From Candidatus Poribacteria bacterium (GTDB lineage Bacteria; Poribacteria; WGA-4E; UBA9662): a DNA stretch of 10,214 bases. Location: contig PACG01000163.1 in assembly GCA_002699335.1 (NCBI GenBank), positions 1 to 10,214 of the forward strand, in the 5' to 3' direction. The notes beneath the pieces are model-generated. The model searched no databases. It saw only the letters and a list, made by a program, of their open reading frames with translations, and was not told where the DNA came from. A program made the position numbers and the translations under genes. This document shows, in pieces, positions 6,598-10,214 of this stretch (positions are counted from its first letter, which is position 1; the number at the start of each line of letters is the position of its first letter).

Positions 6598-7356
6598 GGT
6601 ATCCAGTGGAAAACCACCAATGGTGCCTGGCAGACTTCAGTGGCCCAAACCAGTGACCCGCACCTGTTCCAGTTAGAAGGACTAAAACCGCAACAACAAG
6701 TACCAACTGCAAGCAGAGGTAGTGGATTTCCAGACTACAAGTGCAGGTATAACCAATCCTAAGACGATCTTTGGTCAGGTGTTATCTATCAACGGCCAAG
6801 CCAACCAGCTGGTGCTATTACAACTCGCTGAGTGTAGCCCTCTGTTGGCCTGTACTGATTAGCAAGTTTCTGGTCATCGAATCTGGGCAACTTGAAATCA
6901 GACACCGGCCAAAGTTACCACAGCCAAAGTGGAGAGGCGGTGGGCTTGAAACTGCTGAGTGACAGCACCATTCACCAGCACACCATCACTGATGAGGGCT
7001 TGCAACAGTTGAAAACTATCCGCTACCAGCAGATGATGGTGGTATCACTACCGCTGACCGCCCAGATCAAACCCAACTGGGGGCTAACTATCCCAACGCG
7101 TCCAATCCGGAAACTTGGATACCTTTTGAGTTGAGTCAGGACACGGTAGTGACTGTCAGTATCTATGATGTACAGGGCTATCGGATTCGATAGCTAGAGC
7201 CGAATGTTAAGGGTGGGCAGATATATGACCGCCGACCAAGCGGCTTATTGGGATGGCAAGACAGTGAGAGGAAGACAAGTGGGGGCAGGCACTTACTTCT
7301 ATCAACTGCAAACAGGTGATTATACAGAAACCAGGAAGATGGTAGTCTTGAAATAA
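6598..7356 (+). pseudogene. Secreted/surface protein pseudogene with FlgD/T9SS-like C-terminal sorting domain
   Basis: Pieces of one long protein lie in order but in changing frames: IQWKTTNGAWQTSVAQTSDP and LFQLEGLKPQQQ (6598-6697, like a fibronectin/Ig-type strand set), then KYQLQAEVVDFQTTSAGITN and IFGQVLSINGQANQLVLLQL (6698 to about 6830), then SDTGQSYHSQSGEAVGLKLL and following (6892-7079). The C-terminus is diagnostic: GANYPNASNPETWIPFELSQ (from 7083), VVTVSIYDVQGYRIR and, after a TAG and a frame change near 7224, AAYWDGKTVRGRQVGAGTYF, YQLQTGDYTETRKMVVLK and a TAA at 7354-7356. This is the FlgD-Ig/T9SS-type sorting module common in poribacterial surface proteins. At least four frame changes and two stops make it dead. 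The N-terminus and signal peptide are missing, so the 5' part was lost or never joined. Confidence 0.82.
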
Positions 7357-7429
7357 GCTCTAACCAACATCTCAACTACTACTAGGTAGGGTAACCAGGA
7401 GATCAATGGTATAACAGCTTAAAAAAGAT

Positions 7430-7435
7430 AAGGAG
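7430..7435 (+). promoter_or_regulatory. Ribosome binding site of the IS5-family transposase remnant
   Basis: AAGGAG ends 7 nt before the ATG at 7443, marking the original transposase start. Confidence 0.55.
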
Positions 7436-7442
7436 TAGATAA

Positions 7443-8165
7443 ATGGGATCGGTTCCAGACAGACACCATATATCCGACAAAGTATTTTAGTTATTAGAGC
7501 CATTATTACCTGGACCAAGGGGCCTATGGGCAGGATAGCTAAGAATAATCGTCCATTTATAACTGAGCTCTTTTGCATATTCAGCACCGGGGCAGCCTGG
7601 CCTGATTTAGCTGAAAGGTATGGGGGATGGAGCCATACCCCCGTCGATTTATTAGGTGGAGAAATTAAGAGTGGTTAATAATAGAGGTAAGTCAGATCAA
7701 AGTTGACCACATGCAGCTGCTGCGGTCAAAGGGAATCAGAAGATGAGTCGGACCAAAGGGGGCTCAACACAAAATTACATTTGGCCGTGGATATCAGAAT
7801 GGTCGGCCGATCAGAGCGATTATTAGGGCAGGCACAGTAGCAGATTGTTGTCAAGCTGAATATCCGATACCAGGATTCAGACTCAGTCTTTACTGGCAGA
7901 TAGGAGTTATGATAACCAGGCTATTCTTCAAGCAGCCCATCAAGCGGAGATGCGGCCGGTCATTGCGCCAAAGAAAAATAGGAAATATCAGAGAAATGCC
8001 AACCAAGATTGATACCAAATGCGGCCTAGAGTCGAAAATGCTGTCTGGTATCTTGAACGGTGGGGCGGAATCGCCACAGGTTAGGGTAAAAATTCAGACT
8101 CTTTTTTAGCCCCCATTCAGATAGGGTGTATATTTTTATGGGCTACTCGTGACTACACCATGTAG
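7443..8165 (+). pseudogene. IS5-family (IS427-like) transposase, nearly full-length pseudogene
   Basis: Starting at the ATG at 7443, readable across frames: DRHHISDKVF*LLEPLLPG, IAKNNRPFITELFCIFSTGA, AWPDLAERYGGWSHT, RRFIRWRN, EWLIIEVSQIKVDH, then KGNQKMSRTKGG, GLNTKLHLAVD, NGRPIRAIIRAGTVADCCQA, ADRSYDNQAILQAAHQAEMR with PVIAPKKNRKYQRN, RPRVENAVWYLERWGGIAT and DSFLAPIQIGCIFLWA. This is the IS427-group order. The first catalytic Asp (normally IDxSxxKxH) is Glu in IIEVS; the second is in ADRSYD; the Glu is in RVEN. Parts are missing between RWRN and EWLI (about 15-20 residues) and between CCQA and ADRS. Several in-frame stops and frameshifts make it inactive. No terminal inverted repeats or target duplication could be identified by eye. 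Confidence 0.88.
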
Positions 8166-8578
8166 TCCTGTTGTGTGAAAGCAAGAGGGCTTTTGTTTTC
8201 AGGCAAAGAAAAACCTCGTCAGCTGAGACAACGAGTAGGGTTAGGTGTCTATGAGAATGGTAAGTCAACGGTAGATTCCAGTAGAGGTTGATTATAGAAT
8301 ATTCCAGCGTTGGCCTGGCAATTTCCCCACGCGACTGCGCTCCTCCGCCTTCTTGCAACTCCGTAAAAGATTTAGTAGGACAAGTGAATCATCTGGTGTT
8401 AGCAGATGATCGGTTATTGTCGAAAGAAGAATCCTAAGAGTTTGAAAATTCTACTCAGTTTGGCCGAGCCTATATCAGCCATGAGAGGTATCGGACACGA
8501 ATTGGGTGTTTTTTCCCACTGGATTTTATCGCTGAAGCTCAGAGGGGTCTTCCCAATGCTTACCCGCCGATAAATACA
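8166..8578. other. Stretch with no recognised gene
   Basis: It presumably begins with the right end of the decayed IS. A weak AAAGC/GCTTT stem followed by TGTTTT lies at about 8178-8200 and could be a remnant terminator. Plus-strand frames give ISHERYRTRIGCFFPLDFIA and, in another frame, AEPISAMRGIGHELGVFSHW, neither recognisable. The 3' part may be the decayed body of the MSEKR gene read on the minus strand (QLKAVFI and on). Confidence 0.3.
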
Positions 8579-8655
8579 GCCTTCAACTGTTGCAGAACAA
8601 CCGCCTCTCAATCTTAGCTAGTTCGGATTCATACCGTTTTTCACTCATGAGGTGT
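8579..8655 (-). repeat. MSEKR repeat, copy 2 (5' end of a decayed gene)
   Basis: Minus-strand ATG at 8648 gives MSEKRYESELAKIERRLF before a stop; a one-base shift restores LQQLKAVFI, matching FVQRLKP in copy 1 (2-166). The ATG lies 21 bp downstream of the stop of the PhyH gene at 8670-9443, on the same strand, so it may once have been the next gene in an operon. No ribosome binding site is visible. Family not recognised. Confidence 0.45.
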
Positions 8656-8669
8656 AACGAGTGGGTCTA

Positions 8670-9443
8670 TCAGATGTGTCCTATAATTTCTGGTTCTGTG
8701 ACGAGGCTTGGCGATATATCTGTCAAGGACGCAAATAGCGGATAATCTTGACGATACTGCTCGATCAGAGAGCTTTCAAACCAGTTATCCTCTCGGTGGG
8801 AGGTCAGGTTGTTTTTCCCCTGGTAATGGCCGCCCCAGATATAGCGGTGCCCAGCTTGAGTTGGCCTGCGCGCGGCATGAAATAGAGCAGTGTCAAAAAT
8901 CACTGCTGAGCCAGGCGGACAAGCAACCACCGCTTGCCCGTTCCATTCATTCAATAAATCATCGAACGGCATCTCCCACGAGTCGGTGGTTTTTCGCGGC
9001 CAGACCAGCAGTTCTCCTGTGGCCGAGTCAGAACCGTGAAGATAGACGTTGCAGAGTAGTCGGTCGACCCCGTGATGATTTTTCCGTTTGGGATACCATT
9101 GGTTAGGGCGGTCTCCATTTAAATGACAGTGCCAGTGGCAAAAACTACGAGTTTCATCACAGAGAATAGCGCCGCTGTGTGCCAGTCTGACCTCATCCTG
9201 CAAAACTTCAGCCATGAGATCAATAATTTCGGCTTGGGCATAGAATGGTGCTACTTCAGGGGCAAACTTCAGCAGAGGGTGCAATACGAAGCCAAAGACT
9301 CCTCCCATGCTAGGGCATTCTGCATCCGTCCATACCTTGTGTAGAACTGAGACAATCTGTTCCCTGACTTGCTGGCCAAAGAAGCCTTCTAGCACACAAT
9401 AGCCGGTATCGAAAACCTGCTGTACTAATTTGGAATTGTGCAT
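8670..9443 (-). CDS. Phytanoyl-CoA dioxygenase (PhyH) family protein with atypical HxH motif
   Basis: Complete 257-residue ORF. VQQVFDTGYCVLEGFFGQQV is the typical PhyH opening. The core follows the family: GAILCDETRSFCHWHCHLNG, then DRLLCNVYLHGSD, GELLVWPR, PPGSAVIFDTALFHAARRPT and GHRYIWGGHYQGK. The distal histidine is H189 and the likely 2-oxoglutarate arginine is R200. At the first iron-binding motif, where HxD/E is expected, the sequence is H103-W-H105-C-H107-L-N-G-D111: HxH instead, with Asp only four residues on. Fe(II)/2OG enzymes lacking the carboxylate exist (halogenases have HxG/A), but I cannot say whether this one is active, binds iron through D111, or belongs to a subfamily in which this is normal. 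No signal peptide; cytoplasmic. No clear ribosome binding site precedes the ATG. The remnant of a further gene follows 21 bp downstream. It is very different from the PhyH at 1664-2497. Confidence 0.85.
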   Translation of the reverse strand: MHNSKLVQQVFDTGYCVLEGFFGQQVREQIVSVLHKVWTDAECPSMGGVFGFVLHPLLKFAPEVAPFYAQAEIIDLMAEVLQDEVRLAHSGAILCDETRSFCHWHCHLNGDRPNQWYPKRKNHHGVDRLLCNVYLHGSDSATGELLVWPRKTTDSWEMPFDDLLNEWNGQAVVACPPGSAVIFDTALFHAARRPTQAGHRYIWGGHYQGKNNLTSHREDNWFESSLIEQYRQDYPLFASLTDISPSLVTEPEIIGHI

Positions 9444-9681
9444 AAACTAGTTTCTTTATAAGTTCTCTTGTATGATAACACAGTTCCGTGGATGAATAAA
9501 TAACACAAGTCTTCCAATTGAAATAGGACTAAATACAATGATATAGATATGGCATTAGTAGGCTAAGCCCGAAAAGGAATAAAGAGAATAAACATGAAAT
9601 TCCAGCTATGAAAAAAGCCAGGTGAGCAAAAGATTTAGAAACTTTTGAGCCAGCGAGAGCTTGTTAACTCGGTATGACTAG
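9444..9681. other. Upstream region of the PhyH gene; no gene seen
   Basis: AT-rich leader. On the minus strand TATCAT lies about 30 nt upstream of the PhyH ATG and could serve as a -10, but no convincing -35 is at the right distance. A plus-strand ATG at about 9594 opens only five codons. Confidence 0.3.
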
Positions 9682-9870
9682 TCAGTCGGCTACTAGAATG
9701 ACCTTTAGCCGTTGAAGCAACGATCGCTCCTGCATGTCGGCTAGTTGCTGATGTTCATCTTGATAACAAGTTTCCGTTAATGCTTGGCCATGCCGCGCCG
9801 CAGATAACGAGATAACAGGCTGTTGGTTGGCTTGAGTGGTCGCATAACCCAGCGACTTACATCCTGAAAC
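9682..9870 (-). pseudogene. Possible DDE (IS4-like) transposase fragment
   Basis: A minus-strand frame with no start runs 62 codons to a TGA at 9682-9684: SLGYATTQANQQPVISLSAA, RHGQALTETCYQDEHQQLAD, MQERSLLQRLKVILVAD. The pattern 'small-residue strand, LSxxxHGxAxP, long charged helix, VxVxADR' resembles the segment before the second catalytic Asp of IS4-type transposases (VADRGFGD), with the stop falling exactly after VAD. The resemblance is by eye and partial; it could also be another protein. No flanking repeat is seen. Confidence 0.33.
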
Positions 9871-9906
9871 CTAATCGGTTATAATCTGAGTTGTTTGGTA
9901 AATAAC

Positions 9907-10030
9907 AGGAGATTATAATCAGAAAGTATTTGTCTATGATTGTTATTCCATTAGTATTTATCTTTTTATGCCTCAAGCGGATGCTCAGGTGCTTCCTTAT
10001 GTTTCACCCTCTCCGTTACTGGGAATAGTT
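9907..10030 (+). pseudogene. Possible N-terminal signal-peptide remnant of a secreted protein
   Basis: AGGAG (9907-9911) stands 6 nt before an ATC that may be a mutated start. Then follow RKYLSMIVIPLVFIFL and, after a one-base shift, MPQADAQVLPYVSPSPLLG and a TGA at about 10030. A short positive end, a hydrophobic core and ADA-Q look like a signal peptide with a signal peptidase I site. Nothing recognisable follows. A minus-strand ORF (9966-10211) overlaps; I judge neither to be a working gene. Confidence 0.28.
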
Positions 10031-10214
10031 TGACTATAGCGAAGATGTGGACTTGAAGCCTATCCCTCCTTATCCGCACAGCTAAACGGCTGGTATTGTT
10101 GTCGACCACATCACTGATGCTAATCGATTTTAAATAAGCCTTTTTCATTATTTCTTTATACTTACGGATGATGAAGCCACCCCAAAAACATTGATTTCTC
10201 GTCTCCAACACAAT
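10031..10214. other. End of window, nothing recognised
   Basis: The only open frame is on the minus strand (MKKAYLKSISISDVVDNNTS and on, part of 9966-10211) with a weak start context and no known family. It may be real but cannot be supported. Confidence 0.25.

Noticed and set aside
7618..7642. Inverted repeat GGTATGG / CCATACC
   Set aside because: Lies within the conserved GGW block of the transposase pseudogene, so coding explains it.
8708..9106. Plus-strand 132-residue ORF
   Set aside because: Antisense shadow of the intact PhyH gene.
9966..10211. Minus-strand 81-residue ORF
   Set aside because: Weak start context, no recognisable family, and overlap with a more signal-peptide-like plus-strand reading; cannot be supported.
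1..10214. CRISPR array, tRNA or rRNA genes
   Set aside because: No regularly spaced repeats, no tRNA cloverleaf and no rRNA core sequences were seen on either strand.

Overview
The window looks like a stretch of a Candidatus Poribacteria-like genome (a sponge-associated lineage). This rests on family resemblance read by eye, not on a search. The signs are: a C-terminal FlgD/T9SS-like sorting domain with an NPETWIPFEL motif, three phytanoyl-CoA dioxygenase (PhyH) loci, a secreted LamG-like protein, HEAT repeats and a Tas-type aldo/keto reductase. Coding density is very low. Only three genes look complete: PhyH 1664-2497 (-), aldo/keto reductase 5422-6354 (+) and PhyH 8670-9443 (-). Nearly everything else that can be recognised is broken.

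Layout. 1-600: no intact gene; one copy of a 'MSEKR' peptide repeat (minus strand) and copy 1 of a 220-260 bp repeat, here called C. 660-1387 (-): secreted LamG-like protein with one frameshift. 1389-1589 (-): doubtful small ORF. 1664-2497 (-): intact PhyH. 2555-3371 (-): PhyH pseudogene of a different subfamily. 3372-3765: nothing recognised. 3766-4024: repeat C, copy 2. 4027-about 4290 (-): decayed C-terminus of a flagellin, whose stop lies 3 bp from repeat C. 4419-about 5061 (-): broken HEAT-repeat gene. 5121-5319 (+): unrecognised degenerate fragment. 5422-6354 (+): aldo/keto reductase with a good ribosome binding site. 6386-about 6597 (+): short fragment resembling a PLOD-type glycosyltransferase. 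6598-7356 (+): pseudogene of a surface or secreted protein ending in the FlgD-like sorting domain. 7443-8165 (+): IS5-family transposase pseudogene, nearly full length. 8166-8578: nothing recognised. 8579-8655: second copy of the MSEKR repeat, just downstream of the PhyH at 8670-9443 (-). 9682-9870 (-): possible DDE transposase fragment. 9907-10030 (+): possible signal-peptide remnant.

The best reading is a gene graveyard in an eroding, repeat-rich genome in which three oxidoreductase genes survive. I do not see a coherent new system. The points most worth following up are the flagellin relic, the two C repeats with their internal inverted repeats, the shared MSEKR peptide repeat, and the intact PhyH that has HxH where the family normally has HxD.
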